Shown: positions 1 to 11,639, counted from the first letter of the stretch. The stretch: 64,000 nt of DNA from Oncomelania hupensis (GCA_036898135.1 CM072517.1:61253960-61317959); one strand, 5' to 3'. Notes: generated by a model not told the origin, from the letters alone. Translations and numbers: made by a program.

Positions 1-34
1 ACGTCGACCAGAAGAATGACGACAACTTTGCCAG
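1..34 (+). CDS. Host gene exon 1 in window (partial)
   Basis: The frame reads VDQKNDDNFA and leaves two bases before the donor CCAG|gtattg. The missing base of the split codon is supplied by the next exon. The exon begins outside the window. Confidence 0.6.
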
Positions 35-199
35 GTATTGCTTCGTGTTTGTTGTCGATAAACGTTGAAATATAGCATGTAGGTCTGCGTTGACCGCATG
101 ACTGTATTCATCCTGGTTTGTAAAAGACGAAAACATAATTTACATTTTCGTTATGGCTGAGTAGACTACTCACAGTTCTTTCAAATAATTGTTCTCCAG

Positions 200-302
200 G
201 GCATCTACTTCACTCACCGACCCAGAAAAAGAGTCAGGACAGTTTACTTCACGTGATCTGCCACTTCCCGGAAAGGCTTTCCATACACGTAGGGGCTCTT
301 TG
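200..302 (+). CDS. Host gene exon 2 in window
   Basis: Acceptor ttctccag|G and donor TTTG|gtacga. One base completes the split codon and 34 codons follow, including DPEKESGQFTSRDLPLPGKA. The content is polar, without a recognised motif. Confidence 0.65.
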
Positions 303-676
303 GTACGAGTATATGCGCGCGCATGCGCACACACACAAACACACACACATACACACGCACACATGCATACACACATAAATACAGATATGAACATTAAGAA
401 TACATAATGAAACAATGATACAAATAGTTCAAAGTAAACAGTACTGCATAGCAACACAATTTAATATAAGTAATGTGTCAGTATTAAAACCAGCATTCCA
501 AATCCATACGTAAGAATTTCTTTCTTTATTTTTTGTAGAACGGAGTAACATTTAAAGTAAAACTATTTAAACATCATAGAGAGTCAACGGAAACAAATAC
601 AAATAAGACAGATAACTTATAAGTGTTAAGTCTCCTCAGCGTTCATAAAACTGGCCCCTGGTTGTTTTATTTGCAG

Positions 677-804
677 AGTGCACTAACGGACCTTCCAGAG
701 AGGACGCCGAGTTTCCAAGACTCGGGCCTGCCCACTTCCTTCCCATCATCACACCCTTCTCATCCTTTTCAAGAAAGCCATATTGACAGTCACTTCACTT
801 CCAT
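677..804 (+). CDS. Host gene exon 3 in window
   Basis: Acceptor ttatttgcag|AGT and donor CCAT|gtaaga. Only one frame is open through the exon. It is Ser/Pro/His-rich (LPTSFPSSHPSHPF) and leaves two bases, AT. Upstream and downstream phases match. Confidence 0.65.
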
Positions 805-1034
805 GTAAGAGTCCTGAACCGATGTATTGACAAGAAGAGACAATACAATACAAAACGTGACTAAACGAGACATTAAGAACTCTTTTTTTTTTTGGTCGTG
901 TGTTAAATTGGCCATAATTATGTTCCTCGTTTGTTGTTCACTTATGTGGGATTTTTCCAGAAATGACTCGTACAGTTGGATCCGGGGTGAGGGTAGGGGT
1001 GGGAGGAGGGGGTAGGAGTGCCTGTGCAGGAGAT

Positions 1035-1066
<32 letters not shown>

Positions 1067-1180
1067 AAAAAGAGAGAGATTATGGACGGGAAAATGGAAT
1101 GAGCTATCTATGAAAGTGTGTTTATCAGGGAGTATTTTAGGTAGTCAATTGACGGTGTAAATTCTTATATATGTGTTTAG

Positions 1181-1277
1181 ATCTCAGCAGCACCAACCGC
1201 AGCAGCTAGGTGATGACAGCAACAGGGTTTCTGGCAGACGACGACAAAAAGGTGCTACTGACCTCAAGCACAACCAG
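1181..1277 (+). CDS. Host gene exon 4 in window
   Basis: Acceptor gtgtttag|A chosen because it keeps phase with exon 3; the nearby ctcag site at 1187 would put a stop in frame. Donor ACCAG|gtattt. The product is Gln-rich, then basic (GRRRQKGATDLKHNQ). Confidence 0.6.
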
Positions 1278-1394
1278 GTATTTAGACTGTTAAACGCTTG
1301 TTATTTATCAATAGTTGATTCAGCCCCGAAGCTTGAATTTTAATAAGTGTAACTCAGATTCGTTTATCCACGCAGCCTATTCGATTTTTTTTAG

Positions 1395-1765
1395 ATTTTA
1401 GATTTTAATGCTTTATTGTCCCTTTTTATTGGGAAATTCTGGGCCGCCTCCCCTTTGGAAGGCGTAGTCGCAGCCTGTGGCGCGCCCAAACCCAACCTAC
1501 CTAACATTAGTTGTGATTTTTTGAAATTTAGAAATTCTTTAAATTTTTGAAAGTTTTTGAAATTTTGCTGGGGGAGCAAACCGGAGTACCCGGAGAAAAC
1601 CCCCGAGACGTTGCCCGAGTCGAAAGTAAATAATATTCGGAGAAACATAACGCCCCGATGCAGGATCGAACCCACACCTGTCAGGCGCCATTGGTTTCTG
1701 GCCTGTGGACAAGGCAAGTTAGTCCCGCCTTAGCCCACTTGGCCACAACGCTCGCTATTCACTCA
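1395..1765 (-). repeat. tRNA-related SINE with conserved central domain (Meta-SINE-like)
   Basis: The minus strand reads GTTGTGGCCAAGTGGGCTAA and later GGTGTGGGTTCGATCC, a tRNA with long variable arm in style. Next comes GGGTTTTCTCCGGGTACTCC and an A/T-rich tail. A second copy is at 47605-47935. The resemblance to the Meta-SINE central domain is from memory. Confidence 0.72.
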
Positions 1766-2279
1766 GCAACAAGGCAGGAGTCGTCGTATAAAGTTTTCCC
1801 ACTTTATTCAGCAAACATCAACAACTGCATACAAGATCGCTTTCCGAAAATCACTTCAAAGATTATCACCAAAAATCATCACCAATCTCTATCAATCACT
1901 TCTCTCTTACAAGCAGACAGCGCGTTACTTATTTAGTTTCTCTGCAATCGAGAAAAAGTTCGAACATTCCAGCATGACGCAATAACACCCAATCAAAATA
2001 AAACTCGTCACCAGAACTATGCACTGTCTTATGTCATATAACCTTATTTAGTATAGAAGAATCACTTAGCTATTACTAGATTTAGCTAATACTTATCGCG
2101 AAGCTTCAGTCGATAGTAAACAAGTAATTCTAGAAAATTCTCAACAATATCGACCGACAAAAATTATCACCATTATACAAAGCGTCTTCTAGCAACAACG
2201 CAAAATCAAATCAAAGGTAAATATGCTCTATTATTGCATGATGTGCAAAACAAAATGATCGGATCTATCGTGCGGGTCT

Positions 2280-2760
2280 CAAATATAACACAGTCGTTGT
2301 GTCTTCTCTTTTTTCTAGGAACACTGCCAGATTTTCAAACAAACTAAATATTCCTTTTCCAAGAATTGATCTGTTTAAAACCAGCCTGCCATATTCAGGT
2401 TCCACTTTATGGAATAACTTTCCAGACGTTCTTCGCAGTTCAGTCACTCAATACACATCCTTTAGAACACACCTTTTACAACACATTAAAACGTAGTTAC
2501 ATAATTGGAGTTTGTACATTAATAACATTCATTAGATTGTTTTAAGTACGTTGTGCTTGCGTATGTGCACCTGTGTGTGTTTATGTACGCACAGATCTTG
2601 ATTGTATTGCTACATTATGATGTTATTGTTAGAAAGTTATTTTATTATACTAATATTGTTATGGTTGCAAGCCCCAAGGGGCAAGATGTAAAAAAAGCAC
2701 ACCTAGTGCTTACTCTTCTACCCTTGTTAAATAAAAATTTCTTATCTTATCTTATCTTAT
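2280..2760 (+). mobile_element. LINE 3' end
   Basis: The plus strand encodes RIDLFKTSLPYSGSTLWNNF followed by a stop at 2496, related to the C-terminus at 50534-50716. The 3' UTR ends AATAAAAATTTC followed by a (TTATC)n tail. Intronic. Confidence 0.75.
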
Positions 2761-2770
2761 TCGTTTATAA

Positions 2771-2950
2771 GGGATAGCTCAGTGGTCACGACTTGTGTGA
2801 GTGCGACGTGGGTTCGAATCCTGACTTCAGCAAACTATTTTGTGATTGCTGAATATTACGGGCCAGCGCCTTGAGAAGCTCTCTGAGCTTGTAAGTGCGC
2901 TATATAAGAGAAATCTCTTTCTTTCTTTCTTTCTTTCTTATCTTATCTTA
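2771..2950 (+). repeat. tRNA-derived SINE
   Basis: Head GGGATAGCTCAGTGG (A box) and GGTTCGAATCC (B box), then a body with AGCGCCTTGAGAAGCTCT and a GCGCTATATAAGAGAAAT end followed by CTTT repeats. The 3' part resembles CR1/L2-type tails, common in SINEs. Confidence 0.75.
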
Positions 2951-3273
2951 TCTTATCTTGGCTTAGCTTGTTCGGTAGAGGCAAAGAATATAGAGCTTCA
3001 CAGTGTACATTCTTTGGTAGAGGTCCTTATACTGTGTACAGCCTAATCACAATCCCTATAGGTTGGTTGAATATAACTCCCTATTCACAATGTCTAATAA
3101 CTTTTGTAAATAATACTACCTTCACATGAAACCAATCGTATTGTAATCCGTACAGGGTAGAATTTCATTGCTGATCTCCGATTCCATCTCACAATGATGG
3201 CAACAGCTTATAACGGCCCTTCGCCTGACACTTTGGTCTTATGTCTCCTGTCTTATACCTTATGTCAGTTGAG

Positions 3274-3984
3274 ACCCCTTGGGGTCATAAGCAATCTTGC
3301 CACTGTAGATTGTTCTAACCTATACAGGGAAAAGTGAAAGCCCCAGTTGAAAACCTGTCTTTCCTTTATAGGCATGACCGATTCACTGCGGCAACAGTAC
3401 CCCCGTTGGAGTGCCGGGGGTTTCAGTATAAATAGTACCCCCACTTTCTGGAAATTTAGTGCTTTAAATTCCCACTTTCGCTGTCTTTCTCGTTTGCTCT
3501 TTCTCATTCCTGCTCTGTCCTATCAATCTGCTATACCATCTTTTTCTTCGCTAGATCAGTGAGCTACCTTTTTTCTTGGGAACTCTTCCTGGACAAGACT
3601 CCTTATTTGTGTATGAGGTCTGTTGGATCAGCTTGGGAATGTTGGACGCTTTCTGCCGGGTGGTCACTAGGGCTTCCTATGATGTTATTATTTAGCAATA
3701 TAGGCATTTTATATGTATGTGTTTTGTTGATAATTTATAATGATGTTTGTATTCTATTTAATTTTGTTTTTGTAACCGGGGGTTTGATTAATTGGGGTAA
3801 AGCCTCAGCCGTCCCCTGCGTGGGATGTCTTTATTGTAAAGTGACTGGCCGGTGGAGGGCATTCAGTTTTCCCACTGGGGTTGTTTCAGCAGATCTTTTA
3901 TGCGGATCGGGGGTTGTCCGGTCCTGATTTGGCTCGGAGGAATCCGCTGGACCTAAAGCAACAATCAACCAATCAATCAATCAA
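3274..3984 (+). mobile_element. Unclassified retroposon, copy A (711 bp)
   Basis: Flanked by the 13-bp duplication TATGTCAGTTGAG (3261-3273, 3985-3997). Ends ACCTAAAGCAACAATC with a (CAAT)n tail. It contains GTTTCAGTATAAATAG near its middle. No RT frame is seen; it may be a LINE 3' end or a non-autonomous relative. Confidence 0.85.
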
Positions 3985-4235
3985 TATGTCAGTTGAGGTC
4001 GCTCACGCGGTTTCAGCGACTGGTCATTACGGTTCATTGTAAGATAAAATCAGTAATCAGTAGTTAAGTTAGTTCTACCACTTTAGGGATATTATTACAT
4101 TTTATTTTATACAAATGCAGTAATCTTTACGAAGGTGATAAGCAATGGACGATTGGGAGTTACCTGTCAGCCACCTTATACTTACGAAATTTTGTTATTT
4201 AATATAAATGCTTGTTTACTGTTTGTTTGAAGCAG

Positions 4236-4303
4236 TACGCATCCCAGACGACGATGGAGGCTCAGCCATCTCGAGCATCCATGAATACAGTTCGGAGTTC
4301 AAG
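4236..4303 (+). CDS. Host gene exon 5 in window
   Basis: Acceptor tgaagcag|TAC and donor TTCAAG|gtgata. It begins in phase 0 and leaves two bases. It encodes a short polar stretch (ASQTTMEAQPSRASMNTV). Confidence 0.6.
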
Positions 4304-4509
4304 GTGATAGAATTATTGAATGCTTTTGATTCTAGTGTGTAGGCGTGTGTGTGTGTGTGTGTGGGTGTGTGTGTGTGTGTGTGAGTGTGTGTGTGTTTGG
4401 GTGTGTGCGTGTGGATAATTTTGTCCCCTGTTTCGTTTAATCACCTAAACATTCATCCATTAAACCACCCATTTCTTTATTCATTCACTGATTTTCTCGT
4501 GGTTTACAG

Positions 4510-4572
4510 GAGCGGAGCTCATGATTACCACATTCGTGGGACAGAGACATTTCCTGAAAACATAGAAGAAAG
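4510..4572 (+). CDS. Host gene exon 6 in window
   Basis: Acceptor ggtttacag|G and donor GAAAG|gtgagg. The frame reads SGAHDYHIRGTETFPENIEE. Both split codons match the neighbouring exons. Confidence 0.6.
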
Positions 4573-4599
4573 GTGAGGAAGACGACAATGACGACGATA

Positions 4600-4615
4600 A
4601 TGATAATGATTGCTG

Positions 4616-4658
<43 letters not shown>
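4600..4658. repeat. (GAT)n microsatellite
   Basis: Pure to imperfect GAT run starting 28 bp after the donor of exon 6. Confidence 0.9.
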
Positions 4659-4659
<1 letters not shown>

Positions 4660-4825
4660 GTTGTGATGCACGCGATGTAGATGTGTTTTTTTTGAAGCAG
4701 CGAAGGCTTTTTGGAAGATATTTTCTGCGCAGCCGTAACAGCTGACAGGAATATTCTGGGATACGCCTTCTGTCACCCCTCACGGCTAAACGGTTGTGTT
4801 CAGTGTTTGATACATATACATACAT

Positions 4826-4880
4826 ACATTACATTACATTACATTACATTACATTACATTACATTACATTACATTACATT
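4826..4880. repeat. (ACATT)n microsatellite
   Basis: Eleven consecutive ACATT units. Confidence 0.9.
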
Positions 4881-5105
4881 AGAGATTAGAGTAGAGTAGA
4901 TTAGATCTAAATCCTCTTCATCCCATAGACATCGGCGTTTTTTCCGTTTTGTACTTCTTTATCGATGACTAACAGCCCCACATCACTGCTGTCAGAAGTG
5001 TCTCCCAGCATATTCTAGTCAGCCGGCACGGCTGCACAGAAGCTATCTTCCAATAGCCGTCACTGCTTCAGAAAACGTCTACAACAGGTGTGTAATGAGT
5101 TTGAA

Positions 5106-5106
<1 letters not shown>

Positions 5107-5202
<96 letters not shown>
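5107..5202. repeat. (GAT)n microsatellite followed by CA repeats
   Basis: 32 uninterrupted GAT units, then a CA-rich stretch at 5220-5268. Confidence 0.95.
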
Positions 5203-5398
5203 CAAGAAGAACTAGAATACACGCGCGCACATACACACACGCACACACACACACGCACACACACACTCATGTCCTTGATACCTTGGCGCTGTAATGTAGG
5301 TTAATCCAGTATTGTTCTGAACTGGGGTTTATTGCTTCAGGTGATTTTAAAGTGGTTCTGCGGTCTTGTTTGTAAGCTTAATGATCTATCGTTTTCAG

Positions 5399-5460
5399 CG
5401 AATCATCAATTGATACTGCAGACTATTCACTGGAAAAATGCATAGAGGACATGTCCAAGA
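5399..5460 (+). CDS. Host gene exon 7 in window
   Basis: Acceptor cgttttcag|C and a consensus donor AAGA|gtaagt. The frame encodes the acidic stretch SSIDTADYSLEKCIEDMSK and leaves one base. Confidence 0.68.
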
Positions 5461-5858
5461 GTAAGTTTGTTTTTCACGTTTGATCATATCATTCATAGCT
5501 GTTGTTTTTGTTGTTGTACATTAATGCTTTAAGATGAATAATGTAGGCCTATCTTCTTTCAAAACTGCCTTCAAAACCCATTATTTTGTTTCCAAAGTAG
5601 TGGCTATCTTGATTCTCACTTGCAATGACCGGCTTGGCTACCACAGGGTATTGTGTGCGTGTATGTGTGTGTGTGTGGCGTGTAAGGGTGGGGGTATTTT
5701 TTCCTCCACCATTATGTATACAATCATGTTGCTTCTTCACTCATATGATTGGACATCCATAGTTTCATAATTTTTCAATTTACCATTTTCTATTATATGC
5801 GCCTTGAATCACTCTTTTTTTGTGTGAGATATATGCGCTACATAAATCTAGATTATTT

Positions 5859-5932
<74 letters not shown>

Positions 5933-5942
5933 GTTATTATTA

Positions 5943-5988
<46 letters not shown>

Positions 5989-6007
5989 GGTTTGTAAGAA
6001 GTAAAAT

Positions 6008-6095
<88 letters not shown>

Positions 6096-6120
6096 GGTTT
6101 GTAAGAAGTAAAATGTATTT
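5859..6120. repeat. Two long (TTA)n arrays sharing a duplicated border
   Basis: 5859-5989 and 6010-6096 are TTA arrays. Each is followed by TGGTTTGTAAGAAGTAAAAT, so one unit of array plus border was duplicated. Confidence 0.9.
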
Positions 6121-6187
6121 TATAAGAAGAGCTACAATGTAGGTAAATGCATTGATGATCGGTTGAAAGCTCTTTGTTCTAGTTGTT

Positions 6188-6362
6188 CCTTCTTTTTCTT
6201 CTTCTTCTTTTTATTTTTCCTCGTCGTTGTCTTTTTCTTCTTCGTCGTCTTCTTTTGCTGCTGCTGCTTCATCTCCTCCTCCTTCTTCTTCTTCTGCTCC
6301 TTCTTGTGCTTCTTGTTCTTGTTCTCCTCCTCCTCCTCCTCCTTCTTCTTCTTCTTCTTCCC
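6188..6362. repeat. (TTC)/(TCC) pyrimidine tract
   Basis: Nearly pure pyrimidine DNA with CTT and CTC units. Open frames across it are low-complexity artefacts. Confidence 0.85.
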
Positions 6363-6411
6363 CACCCTTAAAGTTATTATTTATTGCTTTTAAAAAAAAA
6401 TCACTTTTGAT

Positions 6412-6760
6412 ATAGCGTTTTACCAACTCAAGAGCCGCTCAAAGCGCTGGCCGATACAGGATCTAACTCAAACCCCCCGAGACGCCCACCCGCATGCTTT
6501 GGGCGCATGGTCTGACGCCCGGACAACTGAGCATAATCCTGGGCAGCCAGGGATGGGGGAGAAGGACCAGGTGCATGCTGGGTATGTTCTTGTTACCGGC
6601 AATCACCCGTCTAGGACATGAGCGTCCGTTATGATGGAATGTATGCGACACACAGACTAGACCTCGGTTTATACTCTCATCCGAAGGAGTAGGAAACGGG
6701 AGTAAAGTGTCTTTCCCAGGGACACAACACAATGGCCCGGCCAGGGCTCGAACCCTCTGT
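6412..6760 (-). repeat. SINE with GCGCT-type 3' end
   Basis: On the minus strand it starts near a B box (GAGGGTTCGAGCC), followed by GTGTCCCTGGGAAAGACACT, GACGCTCATGTCCTAG and CAGCGCTTTGAGCGGCTCTT. Related copies: 19031-19357, 41441-41530 and 45188-45420. Confidence 0.7.
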
Positions 6761-6761
6761 C

Positions 6762-6850
6762 CTCCGCAGCCCTGATGGCTTCGCTCAGTGTCAAACCAGT
6801 CCATTCTCTTTTTCGGTCTCCCTTTTCTTCTACCTCCTTGAACTGTATAG
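6762..6850 (-). mobile_element. RTE-like LINE scrap
   Basis: Encodes KKRMDWFDTERSHQGCGG-like remnants of the C-terminus, with a short TAGGATAGGATAGG run at its right side. It abuts a SINE at 6412-6760. Confidence 0.6.
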
Positions 6851-6920
6851 GATAGGATAGGCCTATATCTATAATATCTCATCAGAGTAGGCTTTGCCTT
6901 AAATGCTTAGATTAAACTGA

Positions 6921-7271
6921 GTGCAGTCTGTATGTGCTACATATGTAGAAAGAAAGTCACCCGTTGAGAAGTTCACAGTAGGAAGACGCCAGTCGCAAAT
7001 TGAAAATACCCCATATACGCGTAGCTACCCTTTGCTCCTACATGTAAGGGTAGGCATAGGTTTATTGTATTATTATTATTACTATGGAGTGTTTTCCCGG
7101 GCAAGGGGAAGTCAACACTTAGTCACCATATCATATCTCACGATACGAGGAACAACCTGTTGTTTGTTTCGAAACGACAACAAATCAACACGCTTAGTCA
7201 TCCAGTGCTTTAAAAGTACCCTGGGTTTCAAGAATGTGGGTGTATTTTTATTTTAATTTTATTTGTATTTA

Positions 7272-7312
<41 letters not shown>

Positions 7313-7865
7313 TGTGTGTGTATGTGTAGGTGTGGATGTGTGTGTTTGTGACTATGAGTTTACTTCAAAAATCGCATTGTTGTCACATTAAAAGATGATC
7401 TAATGATTTGTAATCGTTTCTCGAAACAACCCCTTAAGCTTTAAATGTTAGGCGTCTCTTCCTTGTACTAACTTGCTTGTGAATGCTATACACACTTTCG
7501 CAGCGGTGCTATTTTAAGAAGCAACAGCTTGTTGCTATTAATAGGCACATAAACGAAGTAATTTTATCTGTTTTGATTAAAACCGTACTTTTGAATTGGG
7601 TTATTTGTTGCATTAACCTTTTTTTATTGTTGGGGGGTGGAGGGGTGGGATGGGGGATGGAGGGAGGAGGGGAGGGGAGCGGTATAGGGTTAGGTGGGGC
7701 AACATTTCTTGTAAATTTGAACAAGGTCTGTGACGCTGAAAAAAAGTGTGACCTTGCGACCCTTTAAAATATCGGATAGACACAATTTACGAACCACAGT
7801 TAACAATCAGTCATGCAGGAAACAAATACCTATAAGTGTTGTCTGGTCTTTGCTTCCAAGGTATA
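6921..7865. other. Intron DNA, no gene seen
   Basis: Holds a (GT)n run (7274-7335) and a G-rich stretch (7630-7680). Nothing else is recognisable. Confidence 0.5.
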
Positions 7866-8697
7866 GGGTCTTTCGGAACGGGTAAAAGTGAAAGTGATTG
7901 TGTGTTCGTTTCGTCCAACGAGAGGCACGCCGGGAGATTCTTACGCCGCGTTACGAAACGAAACGAACGTGTTTCTGTGCGCTTTCGATTCCAGCACCTA
8001 GTTTCGTTGTGATTTTATTGAGCACACACAGGGCAGGCCCAGAGGCAGAGCACTATTATGCCTACGTAAGGCTTCTTCTAACAAATCATGATTTGACACG
8101 AATGTAACGATTAGGTTGAACTTTAAAGATGGATTAGTGCTCTAACATTGAAGATATTTTACATTCTAGCTTCGAGTTTCATTTTTGTCACATAAAACAG
8201 TTTTTGGACAGCTGATTGGTGATACAGAATAGATAGATTCTAGACAGCCATGACGGCTTTTCAGTAGCTCGTTTGAAAATACGTTTTAAGTCTGAGACCG
8301 AGTTTAGATCCCCATTATTTCTTCTAAAATGGTTGAGTAATGTACCATATACAAATTCAAATCATTTTTGGACATTTTACAAACGATTTAATAACCAAAA
8401 TGTACTCACTAACATTAGTTCGTGGAAATCAGGTTTTCCACGAAGTTTTATTCCTTGTGGTAGGCAGACTTCGTGACCTTTCACCACGGGAAGTTAAAGC
8501 GTCACATAAATTGCTGACGTCACAACAATAAGTAGTCCCGATTCACATTCACTTTCACTTTCACCCGCTTTCGAAAGATCAACAGTTTTGGTTTCGTGCT
8601 TATTGTCCGCGTAGCGTCACATAAATTGATGACGTCACAACAATAAGTAGTCCCGATTCACATTCACTTTCACTTTCACCCGCTTTCGAAAGATCCC
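7866..8697. mobile_element. Inverted-repeat element, possibly a Tc1/mariner-like MITE
   Basis: The left end GGGTCTTTCGGAACGGGTAA and the complement of the right end GGGATCTTTCGAAAGCGGGT align for about 37 bp with small gaps; TA stands on both sides. The right end is present twice (8498-8580, 8614-8694, about 80 bp each). The arms carry repeated GTGAAA, and the duplicated unit includes TGACGTCA. No transposase is visible. Confidence 0.6.
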
Positions 8698-9020
8698 TAA
8701 TCAAGTCAAGTGTGTTAATAGCTCTTTATGTTAGCTTTTTTGTTGTCAATTTGTTTCTTTACATTTTGATAGTTGACTTTGGTTGTATTTAGGTATAACA
8801 GAGAAAAGGCAGGAAACATTGGAACATAAACACGTTAAAAAAAAAAAAGCACCAACAATTAACCAGTTTACTTGGACAAGCTTCCAACATTCCAAGATTT
8901 ATTTTACTGCTATGACGAATAATTTTAAATGTTAAGTAAATTGCATGCAAATCAGAACCAAATTACTTAACGTTTATCAAAGACGGGACACAGTACAAGC
9001 CTCATAGCCTATAAAACTGT

Positions 9021-9089
<69 letters not shown>

Positions 9090-9990
9090 AATGTAAGTAG
9101 CCTGCATGAGAAAACGCTAAAGAATTGGTTTGATTCTACAAGTTTTACAGTGGAAAACGTGACCACAGTCCACTATTATGTGGCTGTTCATTCTTTCGCC
9201 CTGTCTTTCATTGGAAATAGGCCTAGTTTGTTTTACTTTAGTTTAGACTTTACGAGATTGTGTCTAAGGTAGGCCTACCCTACAGTGTGTAGGGCGTTAA
9301 CCCCACCCGATATTTCTCCTAGTACAAACGGAGTTTCCTCCCCTGCGTAGATGAACGCTAAATGACTCATAAAGCAGCACGTGGTTTGCACATGATTAGG
9401 TGCCGGTACCTGTTATAAAAAAAAAAATAAATAACAATACAACTTTACTGTTTCTGTCTGCTCAGGCGGGAAAAAACACTTCGTGATGTGTACGTGGTAA
9501 GATTATCTAATTCAGATTCGGGCTGCAACACTATGTGCAATTTCTCAGCCTATTCACAAAGCACGTGGTTTGCACCTGATTGTGGAACGGTTTCTAAGAC
9601 TCTTTATTTTCTCCTAATGTCCTATTGTCGGGACGAAATAATAATATGAGGAAGTTATAGTGACGAGAGGGTCTGCTGTGTGAGTATATAAAGAAGAAAG
9701 ACAAAGGTAGCAGTTAGTTGTCTGACCTAAAGACAAGGGTTTGAAGTTCATTGTGAAAGTTAGTTGTGGTCACATCAAACTTTTCATCCCCTCGATTTTG
9801 TTGTCTGATAAACTCGTGTTTCAAATTGCTAAAACAAATTTAAAAAAAAATAAAAAATTAAAAAAAGGATTTAAACAGAATAATTTTCTGTAATTGTTCT
9901 AGAACAAATAAGTTTAACTTCACAATTTCCTGCAGATGAAACTGTCAAATATATTGTGATGACGACTTTGAGGACATGTGTACATTAGAA
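8698..9990. other. Intron DNA, no gene seen
   Basis: AT-rich with a CTA array. GCACGTGGTTTGCACATGATT (about 9380) recurs in variant form at about 9562. Confidence 0.45.
9025..9088. repeat. (CTA)n microsatellite
   Basis: About 21 uninterrupted CTA units. Confidence 0.95.
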
Positions 9991-10069
9991 CCAGATAACA
10001 GTTCCACTTAATGACTGTTCCGAGTCGTCTCTCCTTGTTGCTGGAAGGACCGGTGACGCTATTTGTGAC

Positions 10070-10248
10070 GTGGTAATGATGGATGTTAACGGACACGGCT
10101 TTTCTTGCTTCGCTTCAGAGCGGCCGTACCCAGCCGAATACAGGGAGGTGGCGCCGCTACGTGGTGCTAAACCTTTCCACAAGCACAAGGTTTGGCAGGC
10201 ACGGCACTTCAGTAATTCCTCCAATGATGGTAAGTCTATGCATGACTT
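10070..10248 (+). other. Short open stretch of unknown origin
   Basis: The plus frame reads GHGFSCFASERPYPAEYREV and AKPFHKHKVWQARHFSNSSN, then meets a gtaagt-like donor and a TAA run. It does not fit the phase chain of the host gene. It could be an old exon or TE scrap. Confidence 0.25.
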
Positions 10249-10270
10249 TATTATTATTATTATTATTATT

Positions 10271-11453
10271 GGAGACGTGGCCATACCATCGGAGTTTCCG
10301 TTCCTTCACCACTGTGAGCATGCCATCGTGTTGTCCAATGGCTTGTATGATGGTGTGTCGTACTTTGATGTTGGTGATGTGCTGGGTATAGGAAATGCCC
10401 AAAAGTCTTCTGTAGCACCTCATCTCCATGCTTTGTATTCTTAGTTGTAGATCTGCTGTGAGGGTCCATGTTTCGCAAGCGTATAGAAAGATGGAGATGG
10501 CGAGGGAGCGCAGCAGTCTTACCTTAGAATGTAGGCTGACGGGATTGTCTTTCCAAATGGACTTCACGCTTGCCAGGGCAGCAGTTGTTTTTACGATCCT
10601 GGAGAGGACTTCCTGTCGGGACCCATTGTCTGATACAATGGCTCCTAAATATTTGAAGCTATGCACTGTGTTGAAGGATTGGCCTTGGACTTTGATGTCC
10701 GTGTTGATGCCATTGGTGGTGTTGGGCATCATTTTGGTCTTCTCTGCACTTATTTCCATTCCATAAGCTCTGGAGGTGGTGTCAAGCCTCTGTACCAGCT
10801 GTTCAAGTTCTTGTTCCTCTCCAGCCAATCCATCAATGTCATCCGCAAAACGAAGGTTGGAGATTGATCTACCCCCTATGCTGACTGTGCCTTCGTGATC
10901 TGCAAGGGCATCTGACATAATGCGCCCGCTCTAGGAAGATGTTGAAGAGTGTTTGAGAGAATAGACATCGTCACGCATACCGATTGTTGTTCTGAACCAG
11001 TTTCCGATGGCGCTGTTGTGGAGGACTGCACTGGTAGCCTTGTCATACAGGCTTTTGATGACTTCAATAATTTTATGGTTGATGATGTACACTCTCGTGG
11101 TTGCCCACAGAGCTGCATGCCAGACTCGGTCAAACGCCTTCTTGAATCTACGAACACATGATATAGATGTTGTTGATGCTGTAGGTATTTCTCGCAGATT
11201 ATTCTGAGGTTGAAAATCTGTTCAGTGGTACTTCGCCCTGCCCTTAATCCTGCTTGTTCTTCAGCTATGATTGGTTCAGCCTTGTGTTTCAACCTATTGA
11301 GTATTATTTTCAGGAGGACCTTGCTGGAATGGCTGATGAGGCTGATGGTGCGGTAATTTTCACACTTCTGAAGGTTACCTTTTTTGGAAGAGGTGTTGAC
11401 AAGCGATTGGGTCCATGGTGTAGGCCACTCCCCACTCTGCCAGATGTACCAGA
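10271..11453 (-). mobile_element. RTE-like LINE fragment
   Basis: Minus-strand RT from IIAEEQAGLRAGRSTTEQIF (11292-10876) through FADDIDGLAGEEQELEQLVQ to RKLRWYGHVSN. A frame change and stops lie near 10900-11000. The 3' end is missing: a (TTA)n run at 10249-10270 takes its place. In the host intron between exons 7 and 8. Confidence 0.82.
10284..10918 (-). pseudogene. RTE-like RT, catalytic to C-terminal part
   Basis: FADD is present as the catalytic core, followed by ISAEKTKMM and the C-terminal WYGHV motif. The reading frame runs on into the TAA repeat, so the last 40 codons of the ORF are not LINE. Confidence 0.8.
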
Positions 11454-11639
11454 TTAATGATTCCCTTCAACTAAAAATAACTACCCCGCTAGCTATCCAT
11501 GAGGCTGTCCTGTGCTTGTGAATAGCAGCAGACGACAAGACGACAAGAATTATCTGATCGAGTGCTAGCAGACCCCTAGGCGCTCACCGTCTTGCATATA
11601 GCCATAGGTTGGATCGCTACCCAAATACTTAGGAATAGT

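Noticed and set aside
2771..2835. Functional tRNA gene
   Set aside because: A and B boxes are present, but stems pair poorly and a SINE body with a LINE-type tail follows.
5060..5294. Open frames of Met, His or Ile runs on both strands
   Set aside because: They translate a pure GAT microsatellite; every frame is open by composition. The same holds for frames over the TTA, CTA, CT and CA arrays.
5749..6426. Poly-Tyr, poly-Leu and poly-Ser frames
   Set aside because: Translations of TTA and pyrimidine arrays, not genes.
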